64,000 nucleotides of DNA, taken from NCBI GenBank assembly GCA_019188255.1, contig JAETXT010000003.1:6138001-6202000 (forward strand), read 5' to 3'. Numbering within the stretch: the first letter of the stretch is position 1; each line of letters begins with the position of its first letter. Made by a program: the position numbers and the translations under genes. The notes under the pieces were generated by a model. The model was not told the DNA's origin and searched no databases. It saw nothing but the letters and a program-made list of their open reading frames with translations. Shown here one piece after another: positions 12,833-24,245 of the stretch. The DNA comes from Verticillium longisporum. Lineage: Eukaryota; Ascomycota; Sordariomycetes; Glomerellales; Plectosphaerellaceae.

Positions 12833-13376
12833 TTCTGGAGATATGAGGATTCAAGGTTGCGGCTGGATTTTGGTGAGGGGGGTGGAAGAGGGATTGAGCT
12901 GCTGAGATTGGGAATCGCAGTGAGCCGGGGGGGGGGGGCCTGACAACCAACAATGTTTTTGGAATTACGATTGTAGATATCGGACAGTATGTCTTACTAA
13001 CTGTTGTCTTCGTCACGGATCTGTCCTTTCATGAGTTGAAGCTTGTCTTGCAAGAAGTTCCATCTCGACCGTCGGCACGACAGCAGCAGCAGCATGAGAT
13101 CACGACCCTCGGCTAACCTCGGCCTTAGATAAGCGCAATCCCCATGACTTATCAGCAGACGACCAGTTTACCCGAAGAACTACCGGTCAACCTACAGTCG
13201 CGTTGTAACGCGTCAAGGCGCGTCTCCCTAGAGAATTGTGTGGGGAACAGGATTCTGGGTTGCCAAATGCCCATATCGCCGAGTCACCCCACCAACCGTC
13301 CAGACTCGATGCCTACCGTGAGCCACTGGGATCGGTACTGAATAGATCCCAAGTGTCCCCCTCGCCCATTGCCATC
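12833..13376. promoter_or_regulatory. divergent promoter, hydroxyacyl-CoA dehydrogenase / TOF1
   Basis: A 544-bp region between two outward-facing starts, so it must hold both promoters. It contains a C10-type G run near 12930, a CAGCAG repeat near 13082-13092 and a perfect ACGCGT at 13208-13213 on the TOF1 side. No coding frame is supported inside it. The frame upstream of the TOF1 ATG stays open but has no better ATG. Confidence 0.6.
13208..13213. promoter_or_regulatory. MluI cell-cycle box (MCB) candidate, TOF1
   Basis: A perfect ACGCGT hexamer 164 bp upstream of the TOF1 ATG. In fungi this palindrome is the core site of the MBF (Mbp1/Swi6-type) factor, which drives G1/S genes. TOF1 is a replication-fork gene, so the site fits its expected timing. 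The link is inferred; a hexamer also occurs by chance about once per 4 kb. Confidence 0.45.
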
Positions 13377-16300
13377 ATGGAGATGCCAGATGGGACGACA
13401 GACATCGTCCATCCCGAAGTACGGGCGCACATCAACAGCTTAGTCTCCGCTGTAAGTTGCTCCTCTGCCGCGCCTGGATGCTCCATTCAAGGATCTGACC
13501 CTGGTACAGCTCGGTGGCATCAGCGCAGATGATGACGGACGCTACAACCTGGGAGACGACGCTCTCGAGGTCCTCCGCGACTTGAAGAAATGGATACGAT
13601 TTTACGATGAGAAGACGAACCGCATGGACGTCGCACGATGCATCGCGGAAGCCAACCTGATCGATGGCGACCTGCTTCCCATCCTGGCGACATGGCCTGA
13701 GAATTCCACCGACAATAAGTTTAGATCGAGGATAGCACTCGCATGCTTCGAGATCATGGTGCCACTGACGTGGCCTATGGAGCGCGATCCCGAGCAGACG
13801 ACAGTCAACCATCACCGACACATGCCCGCCCTGCAGCTCGCACAAGTCGGCTACAAACGATCCATAATCAACTTTGACGGTGCGCGGATCCTGCATGCCG
13901 CAGCCAGGGTTGCCCTCCCGGCAATGGCCGCACCGATTGGGGAGCGCACCCCGCGAGACCAGGGCATCATCAAGCTGGTGCTCTTCTTCTTGAGGAATGT
14001 CGCCATGATTGAGCCCCAGCCAAACGTCAAATACGAGGGCGAGGAATCCCAGATCTCTCGCTCGGCTACGATTGACGCCTTCTCCTACCAGGACATCTTC
14101 ATGGTCCTCCTGACCATCGCATCCAACATGGGCGAGGACTTCCGGACCGAGGACGTGACCATCATGGAGATCATCTACCATCTCGTCAAGCGCGTTGACG
14201 TCAAAAAGCTGTTCATGAGTGAGCAGCAGGTGAACAAGGCCAAGGCGGATGAGCTGTCGGTCATGATGGGCAAGGAGAATGCAATGCTCAAGGCCCAGAA
14301 CCGCAAGGGGCCCACACGTCACAACCGCTTCGGCACGGTCATTTGGGTGAAGCGCGCCGACGGCAAGATGACTGCAGTCTCCGGACAGGAAGCTCTGGTG
14401 GATGTGGCCTCGAGGCGGAAGAAGATGGACGAGACGAAAAAGTTCAGGCCGCCCCGCAAGGCCAGGTCAAAGACGGACTCGCACATGAAGGATCTAGGCG
14501 AGCTACCGAAACTGGATGCTCGTGCCTACTCTCAGCTGAGGAGTTTTGTCGAAGAATTCCTGGATGCCGGCTTCAACCCCTTGTTTGAGCATGTCAGAAA
14601 GTCTATCGACCGCGAGGCCTCACACGTGCTGTCATACCACCGAAGACAATTTCTGTATCTGGTGGGGTGGTTCTTGGAGGCGGAGCGAACCCGCAAGAGC
14701 TCGCAGCGCGCCTCTGCACCGAAGAATTCGGCAGAGGAAGTCAGCAGCTTCAACTTGGTCGCCGCCGTCCTCAACCAGTCCACCTTTATCACTCTCAACA
14801 GGACCATGACCCAGGCCTGGGAGCATAAGGACTGGCCAGAATTGACCGCCTCAATGAGGTGTCTCACGCAGATCCTGCTGACGGTGCAGGAGATGTCCCA
14901 TTCACCGAACGAGGACGACCAGGAGATCGCGGAGAATACACTGAGCCGTCTGTTCTACGAAGACGCCATGCACGATCTGATAGCCAACGTTGTGAGACAG
15001 TACAAGGAGCAGGGTTTCAGCTATCTCGACGCCGCTACGAAACTGTCACATCACTTCTTACGCATCTTGTAGGCATACTCAAAGCAATACGTGGACATGC
15101 AAGTCCGGTCTCGGCGGAGGACGAGGCGCAAGAAGAAGGCGGCCAAAGAAGCGTCGGCCGATGGCGAGGGCGACGAAGATGAAGCCGATGATTCCAGGGA
15201 CGACGAGAAGAATGCCGAGCTGACCACCAAAGAGCGCAAGTTTGACTTTCAGCGGTTCAGCGCCCGTTTCACGCCACAAGGCGTCGTCGACACGTTTGTG
15301 GCATTTACCAAGTTTTACAAAGATCTCAGCGACGAGCAACTTAAGCGCGCCCACCGCTACTTCTACCGCGTGGCCTTCAAGCACGACGCGAGCGTCATGC
15401 TGTTCCGCGTGGACATTGTCCACCTCCTCCACGAGATGGTCAAGGGCCCTGAACCTCTGGACAAGGCGTCGAGCATGTACAAGGAGTGGGAGGAGCTGGC
15501 GAAGCAGATCCTGCGCAAGTGCTTCAAGAAGATCGACGAGCGGCCAGCTCTGATCATCGAGATGCTCTTCTCCAAGATTAGCAGCACGGCGCACTACCTC
15601 GAATACGGCTTTGAGAAGCAGACAATCTCAACGTCAAAGCCCCGGCCCGCAGCTGATCTCGAGTTTAAGTACACCGAGGACCGCGAGCAGCAGATGGCCA
15701 TCGCCGTTGGTGTGCTTCTCGACAAGAGCCAGTCGGACCACATTGCGTGGGTCAAGAAGATCCTCACCAACGCCGAGCAGGAGCGCCGCGCTCTCGCGGC
15801 AGCAGAAGATATCCTCCCCTCCGTCGAGGCAACTGGCGACAACAACGAGCCGGTCGACAAGCCAGCAGACAGCTTCATGCCGTACAGTAAGTCAAGCGCC
15901 CGCCGCATCCCCCTTCTCCTGTCAGCACCCTGAAGATTAACACGACAACCCTCCCAGCTGCCCGTCCCGACAACGATGCCCGCAAGGCAGCCATGTTCAA
16001 GAACCCGCACCTCCGCCTCCTCATGCGTCTCGCAGGCCTCGAGCGACACGCTCCCGCCATCGACGAGTCTCCCGACAGCCTCTGGGTCGTCCCCGCCTCG
16101 GCGACCCCGGACCAGCTGCGCGAGACGCTCGATCTCATCAACAAGGCCGAGTTCAGCCCGCCCGTCTTCGAAGAGGGCGTCCTCGCCGAGCACCAGCTCC
16201 GCCGCAAGACGGCCACGCGCAAAAAGGCGCAGTACGACGACGACGGCGAGGACAACGACGACGACGACGATGACGAAGAAAACGGCGACGTCGCCAACGC

Positions 16301-16931
16301 AGCCCTCTTCCCCGCCGGCGGACCGACAGAGCGCAAGGTCGTCGACGGCAAGAAGAAGAAGAACAAGACAAGGCGTGTCCGCAAACGCCGCGAACGGGAC
16401 CCCGATGCCTCGGGCTCTGACGACGATGACGAAGCGGCCCGGGACAGGGCGCGCGCCCGCCGCGAGAGGGAGAGGGCCAAGCTGGAGAAGATCAAGTCGC
16501 AGCTCTACGTCGCGGCGAGCGACGACGAGACGGACGACGAGCGCGACGCCGCCTTTTTCGCGCGCGAGGAGGCGCAGCGCAAGAGGATGGCCAAGGCCGC
16601 CGCTGCCGGGGTGGACGTGCCCGAGGTCGCTGTGCCGGCGGCGAGGAAGGAGCCGCAGTTGATAGCGGTGGGTGATGACGATGATGACGATGTTCTGCTT
16701 GCCGATATCCACGGGGCAGGGACGGATGAGGAGAACGAAGACGACAATGACGAAGAGGCGTCTGCGTCGTCAAGCCAAGAGGGCAGGAAGCGGAAAGGGT
16801 CTGGGGTCGTGGATGCTGACGGTGACGTCGAAATGGACGACGAGGATGAAGATGACCTGCCAGTGCCGAGCGCGAGGCCGCGGAAAAGGATCAAGGGCGG
16901 GTTTGTCATGGAAAGCAGCGATGAGGAATAG
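13377..16931 (+). CDS. TOF1: replication fork protection protein Tof1/Swi1/Timeless, with in-frame TAG
   Basis: Timeless-family subunit of the fork protection complex with Csm3/Swi3. It stabilises stalled forks and supports the S-phase checkpoint. Exons 13377-13451, 13510-15886 and 15958-16931 total 1142 codons including the stop. The Timeless domain covers roughly residues 20-300. The C-terminal conserved block starts [14 protein letters not shown] and includes [18 protein letters not shown]. The tail is highly acidic with KR-rich nuclear-type signals. The odd point is codon 546 (15070-15072), which reads TAG in [24 protein letters not shown]. Sequence before and after is in the same frame and clearly one protein. 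No plausible intron removes it: an acceptor at 15101 would give a 33-nt intron, and longer ones delete family-like sequence. As written the product would stop at 545 aa. A G-to-T or C-to-T change, true or artefactual, would explain it. Confidence 0.88.
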
Positions 16932-17156
16932 GGGGGGACCTGGCATTAGCGATCTGGCGTTCATCAGTTTCAAATCACACAAAAGTCGTGACATGATTTA
17001 GGAATGTGTTTAATCAAGACTCTCCGACATTTATTACAAATATTGTGACTCTCTCTCTCTGTGTGTGTGCGTGTGTCTATATACCTGTGTATCGTGGTAT
17101 CTCGCATGAAATGCTTTGCAAAGGAAAAGAAAACGGTCACGTGCATGATCAGCCCC
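16932..17156. other. convergent 3' intergenic region, TOF1 / BOR1-like
   Basis: A 225-bp gap between two genes that end toward each other. It contains CT and GT dinucleotide runs (about 17048-17078). The AT-rich part near 17000-17045 is a likely shared 3'-end processing region. No gene is seen. Confidence 0.5.
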
Positions 17157-19289
17157 TTAATCGTGCTTCGAACCCCCCGAGCCGATGCGGCTCAGCGCCG
17201 CCCTCGAGCTTGCCGCGCCGCGACTGCTCCTCCTAGTTGCCGTGCTCGCCATTATGCCCCGTTCTGCGACATCCTCCTCGCTGCGTCTCGGAGCCCCAGG
17301 AGAAGCAAACACTCCGTCCCGCTGTCGCAGTTCTTGCTCGCTGTATCTCCTGCTCGGCCTCCTCGCTGCCGTGGCGCTCACAGCTCTCTCTACGTCGTCG
17401 GTTTCAGCGGCTGGTCCGCCGTATGCGCCGCCTACGTTCTCCATGATGAACGGCGAGGCAGTCGGCTCGTCGAGGGCCGCGAGCTCCCGGACCGTGAACC
17501 ACTTGGGCAGCAACAGGGCCCTCACCGGAATGAGCAGCATGATGAACACGGGGAAGCCCACGGCTGCGACTGTCTGCGTGATAGCGAACGTGACGGCAAA
17601 CCCAAGCAGCTCAATGCCGACAAAGATCCAGATGACACGACGGCGAACCTGACGCAGTGGGTGCGCCAGCGGCGTGAGAGCTCGGTCGCGGGCGAGGAAG
17701 AGGAGTTTGGCTGTGATGCCGTTGGCTTCGAGGGCTTGGACGCCCATGACGAAGAACAAGCCGGCAAGAACACCGTGTGGGATGCGGTGGAGGCCGACGA
17801 GCAGTGGGCCGGTCATGGTGCCGAGCGTGAGGAGGCCTTGCGCGAGGTTTGAGAAGCGCTGCTCAACCACGTGGCTCGGCTCGACGACATGGGAGCCCGT
17901 AAGGTTGCCTTTCTCGTCTGTTTCGGGGCGGGCCTTCTTGACGGTGAGAGCCTCGGTGTGGAAGGGGGCTTGGGGGATGAGGCCATTGGGGAAAGGAAGG
18001 CCGAGGATACCGGCGACACCAACGGCGAGGCCAAGAAGGAAGAAGTCCCAGTGAAAGCCAGGAGGCTTTCGAAGAGGAAACTCAGTGCCTTGTGCGATGA
18101 GCGAGGAGACTATTGCGGTGGGTTAGCGTTTGGCCACATAGAAGCAGAAAAAAACAGAAGGATACATACCATTGTGGTCGAACCAGAAGAGGATGGTCAG
18201 AAGAATGGCAAAGAGCAGAGCCAGGAAGATGTCGCCGACGCTGATGTTCCAGAAATCGACGAGCCAGTCGCGGTCCGCCGTTGGCATGAAGGCGACGCTG
18301 GTGGGTAGCCTCTCCAGGTGGACATCAGACATGCGTCCGATGTAGACGAAACCGGTGAAGAAGATGAGCGTCAAGGGTGTGCCGTAGTCCTTGAGGAAGA
18401 CGCGGATGTGGTGGTGGAAGAGACCGCTCGTCCCAAGCTCGCCGCAGATGTAAGCGACCATGAAGACGAGCAGGGCGGCAACGATGGACAGGTAGAAACC
18501 AGGTCCGTCGGGGAGGCGCTCGAGCACCTGGATGCCCTTCTGCAGATAGATGAAGGCAACGTAGAAGCCAAAGATGTCACAGGGGAAGCGGGTCACCCAT
18601 CGCAGCCAGTTGCACGAGTTGGTGACGGCAAGAATCCAGTGGAGGATGAGCGACCAGATACCGATCCAACACATGAAGGCGAGATAGTTGACACCAGTGG
18701 GCTCCATGATGTCGTAGACGGTGCTGTCGAGGTCAGGATTGGCCCAGATCAGATCATTTGTGGAAGGGAGACGATGATCTGGAGAAGGGAGACGTACTAG
18801 TTGAACACGGTGATGGGCCCCGTCACACCGACAATGACGAGGGGCTGGCACGCGAACAGAGAGAACAGGACAGAGCCGAGGACGGAGGCCAACAGAACCT
18901 CGTTGACGCCGTAACTGGAGCCGGTGCTGGTGAACATGTCGAGGGAGAAGGCGAGGGCCGGCAAGATGCTGCGCACTGTCAATCGAAAGGTTCTTGTTGG
19001 CAGACGGTCCATGCCATTTTTTGACCTACTTGGCAAAGTACATGTACACCGTCGCAGGCACAACACGGTAATCCCAGGCGTCTTTCCAGTCACTGCCGTA
19101 GTAGGGGGCTCGACGACGGACATCGTCGATCATGCCGCGGAAGAGACGGACCTGCCACCACTTGCCAGTGCCATTGTTGGCAGGTGATGTTGTGGCGGGG
19201 GTCTCGACCTCAGTATCGGCAGGACGAGGGACGCCAGGAGCCGGTTCAGCGGCATCCATCTTGGTGTCGTCCGTGCTGGCAGAGGCCAT
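17157..19289 (-). CDS. BOR1: BOR1-like anion (borate/bicarbonate) transporter
   Basis: SLC4-type polytopic anion transporter. In yeast and plants BOR1 exports borate, and the fold is that of bicarbonate exchangers. Exons 19289-19030, 18968-18798, 18723-18170 and 18109-17157 splice in frame to 645 aa. After a short cytosolic N-terminus, the first membrane block reads ILPALAFSLDMFT, followed by the family motif GVTGPITVFNYTVYDIM. About ten to twelve further hydrophobic helices follow. The loop LPFPNGLIPQAPFHTEAL is also characteristic. The hydrophilic C-tail (about the last 110 residues) is Arg/Ser-rich and probably regulatory. The ATG at 19289 is the first in frame; an upstream GTG is unlikely to be used. 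The ion specificity is inferred from the family. The gene is intact, with no frame break. Confidence 0.9.
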
Positions 19290-19399
19290 GGCCACAGTTG
19301 TGGACCAAGCAGAGGTTTGGAGCGGAGGCTTGGTGTGGTTGATGCTTGGGTAAAGGAAGCGGAAAGAATGGGTGGTGACGATGGCGGCAGGGCCTTTGG

Positions 19400-19485
19400 T
19401 AGGTTACTAGGCACCTAAGGAAGGTAGGTACCTAGGTACCTAGGTGAGGTAAGGTACCTAAGGTAGGTAAGTAGGTAGGCAGGCC
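19400..19485. repeat. AGGTACCTAGGT simple-repeat cluster
   Basis: A run of interleaved ACCT/AGGT units, including GGTACCTAGGTACCTAGGTG, lies about 110-200 bp upstream of the BOR1-like start codon. It is self-complementary. It belongs to the same repeat type as 9790-10075 and 57062-57090. Confidence 0.75.
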
Positions 19486-20337
19486 AAAGTGGGCCGATAC
19501 CCGGGAGGAGGAGGAAATAGTGAATCTATACAGAGGCTCCGGCGCTGTGAAGAGGCCTAGGAGACACAAGCGAGGCTGCTAACAGAGGACCAGGCAACCT
19601 AAGGTACCGACCTAGGTAAGGAGGGATTGTCGATGGCTTCGGTTGACTGCACAAACCACTTGACAATCCAGACATCCAGCCGAGAAGCTACGGCTACGGA
19701 ACAAGCTCATATATACGCCCGGTCGCGCCTCCGGAGAAGGCCATGACGGGACCTTACCAGCCCTGGTATCGACGCAAAGCACATCGAGTAATGGTCGACC
19801 AGGGGCCCGTCATCGTTTTTGGGGGGACATGTGGAGAGAGAGGCTCCCGTCAGACGCGATTCGAGCGCTAGCCGGCAGGCTGCTGTGAGTAGACTGCTGA
19901 TCGCTGCCACCGGCACTCCACGCTTCTCTGTCTGGTCTCGGTGGTCTGTGGAACAAAGCTGGAAGTGGAAGCACACCAAGACTCAAACGTTCAACCGACG
20001 ACACAGGCGCCACGTTCTTGGCCTTTGGGACCCCCGAGCGCCGACATTCCAATTCCCGCCGTCAGACCTCACAAGCCTGTTCTTTCAACATGACTGCTCT
20101 CTGACCACCCACCATCCACCCTTGCTGCTCACCGCCGCCAGCTCAACTTTCTACTCTGCAGCCGCCAGTCTTCTCCAAGCAGAAGCCGAGCCTGCGACGA
20201 AGAAAACACGGGCATTTCACCTTTGATTCTTGGAATACCCATTGAATCATTTCTATGGGTCCCCCCTGGTATCTCCTTTTTTTTCTGCCTGGGCAGATTA
20301 TTTCGGCGATAAACTCTGCCGCTCGCCACTAGGCACC

Positions 20338-20359
20338 TCACCTCACCTCACCTCACCTC
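20338..20359 (+). repeat. CTCAC pentanucleotide repeat
   Basis: About four tandem CTCAC units (ACCTCACCTCACCTC pattern) in intergenic DNA between the BOR1-like and m-AAA protease genes. No function is apparent. Confidence 0.75.
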
Positions 20360-20819
20360 CCAACCCTACCCACGACGAGGGTACGGTACCAACGTGACTT
20401 GCCCATGTCCCGCCCTCGTGTGCATGTCGATCGCTTGAACGTCATTCCACCCACCCACGTTCCTGACACGGCGTCAAAGTCAAGTGGGATGGCTTGAACA
20501 TTCGGTGACCGAGCCGCCCTGTAGTCTTCAAGTTATCGAGCTTTGACGGCCTTGGAGAGCATGGGCCAGTGAACAGTAGTGGTGTATTTACACATATGGT
20601 ACATTTGTGTCTATCAAAAACCGCCCGTTTTGCGGCCTCCCGCGCTGCGCCCCTCCGGCTCCCAGAGTACAGCCAGCGACCAAGTGTAGATTTCCTCAAA
20701 ACAAAGTAGAGTGTCAAACAACCCCGCCCCGGCCTCCTCGTCCTGCCCGCTGGAGGCCGGTCAGGGCCTCTATTTCCCCGTGTAGGCAGGCACATTCCCA
20801 TGCAGGCACGTAACGTGTC

Positions 20820-23601
20820 CTACCTCTCCGCCTCGTCCACCTTGCGGAACGCCGGCAACGGCTGCTCGGGCGGCGGGCTGCCCGCCTCCTCCGCGGGTGG
20901 CGGCGGCGGCGCGCTCTTGCTGCCGCCACCAAAGTACTTCTCAAAGTCCTGGTGGTCCTCAAACGGCCTCTTGCCCAGCAGGCGCACCATGTCGTCGCGC
21001 GTCAGCATCTCCTTCTTCAGCAGCTCCTCGGCCACGAGGCCAATCTCGGTGCGCCTCGACGACAGCAGGTCCCGGCACTGCGCGTACGCCTTGTCGACGA
21101 TGCTGCGCACCTCGGCGTCGATCGCCTGCGCCGTCAGCTCCGAAAACGGCTTCTGCAGCTGGTTCGGGTCCTCGCTGAAGTGCAGCGGGCCGACCTTGTC
21201 CGACATGCCCCACTCGGTCACCATCTTGCGCGCCATCTGCGACACCTTGCGGAAGTCGTCGCTCGCGCCCGTCGTCACCGTCGGGAAGTGCAGCTCCTCC
21301 GACACGCGCCCGCCCAGCGTCATGGCCATGCGGTCCATCAGCTGCTGCACCGTCATGAGGTACGCGTCGCCCGCCGGCAGGTACTGCGCGTATCCCAGCG
21401 CACCCTTGCCGCGCGGGATGATGGACACCTTGAGCAGCGGGTCTGCGTGCTCGAAGAACCAGCCGCAGATGGCGTGGCCCGCCTCGTGGTACGCCACCGT
21501 TCGCTTCTCCTCGGGCTTGAGCACCAGCGACTTGCGCTCGAGACCACCAATGACACGCTCGATCGCCTGCTCAAAGTGAATGAGCTCAACCGACTGCGCA
21601 TTGACACGGGCGGCTGGAAAGAAAAGAATAAATTAGTCTAGCTTCCACAACGGTGCAAGGATGAGGTGAACGCACCAGCTAGTGCAGACTCGTTGACGAC
21701 GTTGGCAATGTCCGCACCAGAGAATCCCGGTGTCAGCGTCGACAGGCGGCCAATGAGATGCTCCAGGTCCTCGTTGGTCACAATCTTCTTGAGATGCACC
21801 TTGAAGATGTCCTGTCGTCCCTTCATCGTCGGCCTGTCGATGTAAATGTGTCGATCGAAACGGCCAGGTCGTGTAAGAGCAGAATCGAGAACATCAGCTC
21901 GGTTCGTGCCGGCAAGCACAACAATCTGCTCAGAAGTGTTGAAACCGTCCATCTCCGTCAGGATCTGGTTCAGTGTCGACTCGCGCTCGTCGTTGCCGCC
22001 CATCCGGTTGCCGTCTTGTCGAGAACGACCAATAGCGTCAATCTCGTCAATGAAGATGATGCAGGGCGCGTTCTTGCGGGCCGATGCGAATAGGTCACGC
22101 ACTCGCGAGGAACCGACGCCGACAAACATCTCCACAAACTCGGAACCGCTGACGCTGAAGAAAGGAACACCAGACTCGCCTGCCGTTGCCTTGGCGAGCA
22201 GCGTCTTACCCGTACCGGGGGTCCAGACAGAATGGCACCACGGGGAATCTTGGCACCCAGGCGCTCGAACCGCTCAGGCGCCTTCAGGAAGCTGACAAAC
22301 TCCATAATCTCAGCCTTGGCCTCGTCCATGCCTGCCACATCGCTGAACTTGACCTTGACCGCCGTCTCGTGGTTGAACATCTTGGCCTTGCTCTTGCTGA
22401 AGCCGCCGAACATCTGACCGCCACCGCGACCGCCGAGGCTCCTCGTGGTGTACATGAGGAGACCAACGAGCAAAATGGTCGGGCCAAAGGCCATGGCGAC
22501 CTGCCAGAGACCACCCTCGCTGGCATAGTTGACGGGAATGCGTTCAGCCGACGGGATGCCGAGCTCCTTCTGCGCCTGCTCCAGCTGCTGCTCAAACGTC
22601 TGTACTGAGCCGATGGAGAAGTAGTACTGGGTGTTCTGATCGAAGCCGTCATAGGCGTTCTGCGCACCCTCCTGGTTCAGCTCGACGCGCACCTTGCCGC
22701 TGGACAGAACGGTGAGCTTCTTGATAAGGCCCTTGGCGAGAAAGTTCTTGTGCACCTCCTGCCAGGTGATCTCCTTCTGTTGGCCGAAGAAGCTCGACTC
22801 GAAGAAGGGCAGGACGACAGCCCAGACGATACCAGCCATGATGAGGTCGCCCGTGCTGAAACGGCCGAGGAACCACTTCTTCGCAAACGGGCTGCCGGCG
22901 TCGGCACCATCCTTGCCACCACTGCCATCGCCCGTCTTGCCGTCCTTCTTCTTCTTCTGTCCCTGCTCCGACTTCTTGTCCTGCTCGCCCTCCTGCGAGC
23001 TCTCTTTGCGGCCCGCCTGCTTCGCCGCATCCTCGTGCCCATGCTCGCGCAGCTCCTTGGCCGTCTCGTACTCTGCCAGTCGGTTGGCCATCTTGCTCAT
23101 GACGCGGAGGAACTTGCCAATCTCGACAATGGTCATGTCGCCGGGTTTCCGGTCCGCCAGCATCTCGCCGAGCTCCTTGGGCGCGCCCGTGACCCGCATG
23201 CTCTCGAGGTTGTGTGCGAAATCGTCGCGCATCCACTGCGGCAACCTCTCGTTCTTGCCAAATTCGGCAAGCACCGTCATCTCGTCCTCGGTCAGGTATG
23301 TCCATCCCTCGGGCAGGGGCCAGTCCTTGCGCTCCTTCTCCAGTTGAGCCGCGGCATCCTCCTTGGTCTTCAGCTCATCTTCGGTCGGCTTGATTGGATC
23401 CTTGCTCTCGTCTTTGGGGGGTTGCGGACCCTGCGTCGAGTATAGCCTGGCAGGGGAATGTGGTAGGGAGGTGGTTCGGACCGCCAGTGGCAGCTGACGC
23501 GCCACTCGTGATGGGCGCAGCAGTGCTCTGCATAATGTCGCCCGCTGCGTTTGTCTTGCGACCCGCGCCAGCTGCGTGGATTGACGGAGGAGTCCGGCCA
23601 T
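20820..23601 (-). CDS. mitochondrial m-AAA protease (Afg3/Yta12 type), frameshifted
   Basis: ATP-dependent metalloprotease of the mitochondrial inner membrane, facing the matrix. It degrades misfolded membrane proteins and processes substrates such as ribosomal protein L32. The N-terminus ([17 protein letters not shown]) is a transit peptide. Two membrane segments lie near residues 270-292 ([16 protein letters not shown]) and 400-425 ([16 protein letters not shown]). The AAA domain has Walker [12 protein letters not shown] and the SRH motif RPGRFDRHI. The protease domain has HEAGH, with a later Asp (TTGASDD) as third zinc ligand. One intron lies at 21675-21614. Frame break: the C run in Walker A (22217-22221 on the plus strand) has five bases where six would give SGPPGTGKT. 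As written the frame runs into SGPPVRVRR. Coding length (2720 nt) is one base short of a multiple of three, matching a single deletion and a 906-aa product. Afg3 versus Yta12 cannot be settled by eye. Confidence 0.9.
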
Positions 23602-24245
23602 GGTCGGAGGTTGTGGTGATGATGGTGGCGTGTGGAGGGCGGAATGACCGGAGTCAGAGAGGTGGTAAGGGGATGATGCTGGGCGCCTGCAGATGACAAC
23701 TAGTTCATGGATGCGCTCTCAATGGGTCGAAATAATTGTGCAAAGTATTAATTGGTAGCCTCGCCGCCTACCGCAGAGACTCGGTGTGGTTGAGGGTTTT
23801 GTGACGTTGGTGGTTGGGGTTGAAGTCTCTGGGTTTAGGTAGCTTTAGGTACTGAACAAGTATGACGGCTCCAGCAAATCTCTTGCGGTTGATGATCAGT
23901 TCATCCGGGGCTGTCCCGGGCCTCGGGGTTAAGCGGAGCTCGTCACGTGACGGCGTGAGCTTGCGGTCTACGGCTCTCCCACGCTACTCTGCTAGGCAGC
24001 CAAACGACGCGTATATGGCCAGACCTGGCATGTGTAATTGCGTCAGGCACAAAACAGCGACAAGCTTGACCTCAGTAGAGCGAGCCTTCAAGCTGGATTG
24101 GGAACAAGTAGAGATAAATGCACCTTGGCTTTGTGTACCTAACACCGCGTCTATCGTCCGCGAAACGTAAACCCCGTGCAATGCAAACGACCGAGATTGC
24201 CCGCTAAATCGACTATTACCCTTCCTACGGTTCGCCTTTCCCCCC
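23602..24245. other. promoter region of m-AAA protease gene
   Basis: 644 bp between the m-AAA protease start and the stop of the Zn2Cys6 gene, both on the minus strand. It holds the protease promoter, the regulator's 3' flank and a perfect 12-bp palindrome at 23941-23952. No gene is seen. Confidence 0.5.
23941..23952. promoter_or_regulatory. CGTCACGTGACG palindrome (E-box/CDE1-like)
   Basis: A perfect 12-bp palindrome centred on CACGTG, 340 bp upstream of the m-AAA protease start. The TCACGTGA core is the known site of Cbf1-type bHLH factors and related bZIP/bHLH proteins. A second TCACGTGA lies at 34752-34759 upstream of the DUF676 hydrolase. Binding is inferred. Confidence 0.45.

Larger units (their letters stand above)
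19290..20819. other. intergenic region with TACCTAGG repeats
   Basis: 1.5 kb holding the promoter of the BOR1-like gene and the 3' flank of the m-AAA protease gene. It contains dense AGGTACCTAGGT-type repeats at 19400-19485 and a CTCAC repeat at about 20338-20359. The ORFs here are short and unconvincing. No RNA gene is recognised. Confidence 0.5.

Noticed and set aside
15069..15132. Intron removing the TOF1 TAG
   Set aside because: The nearest acceptor gives 33 nt. A 64-nt version would delete [16 protein letters not shown], which is family-like and in frame on both sides.
15594..16712. Long minus-strand ORF (372 codons) over the TOF1 3' end
   Set aside because: It is antisense to the acidic GAC/GAG-rich TOF1 exon. 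Its sequence is a Leu/Val/Arg-rich mirror of that exon and carries no domain of its own.
22190..22240. Intron explaining the m-AAA protease frame change
   Set aside because: The two frames overlap with no missing residue at Walker A. Any GT-AG excision here would remove the P-loop.
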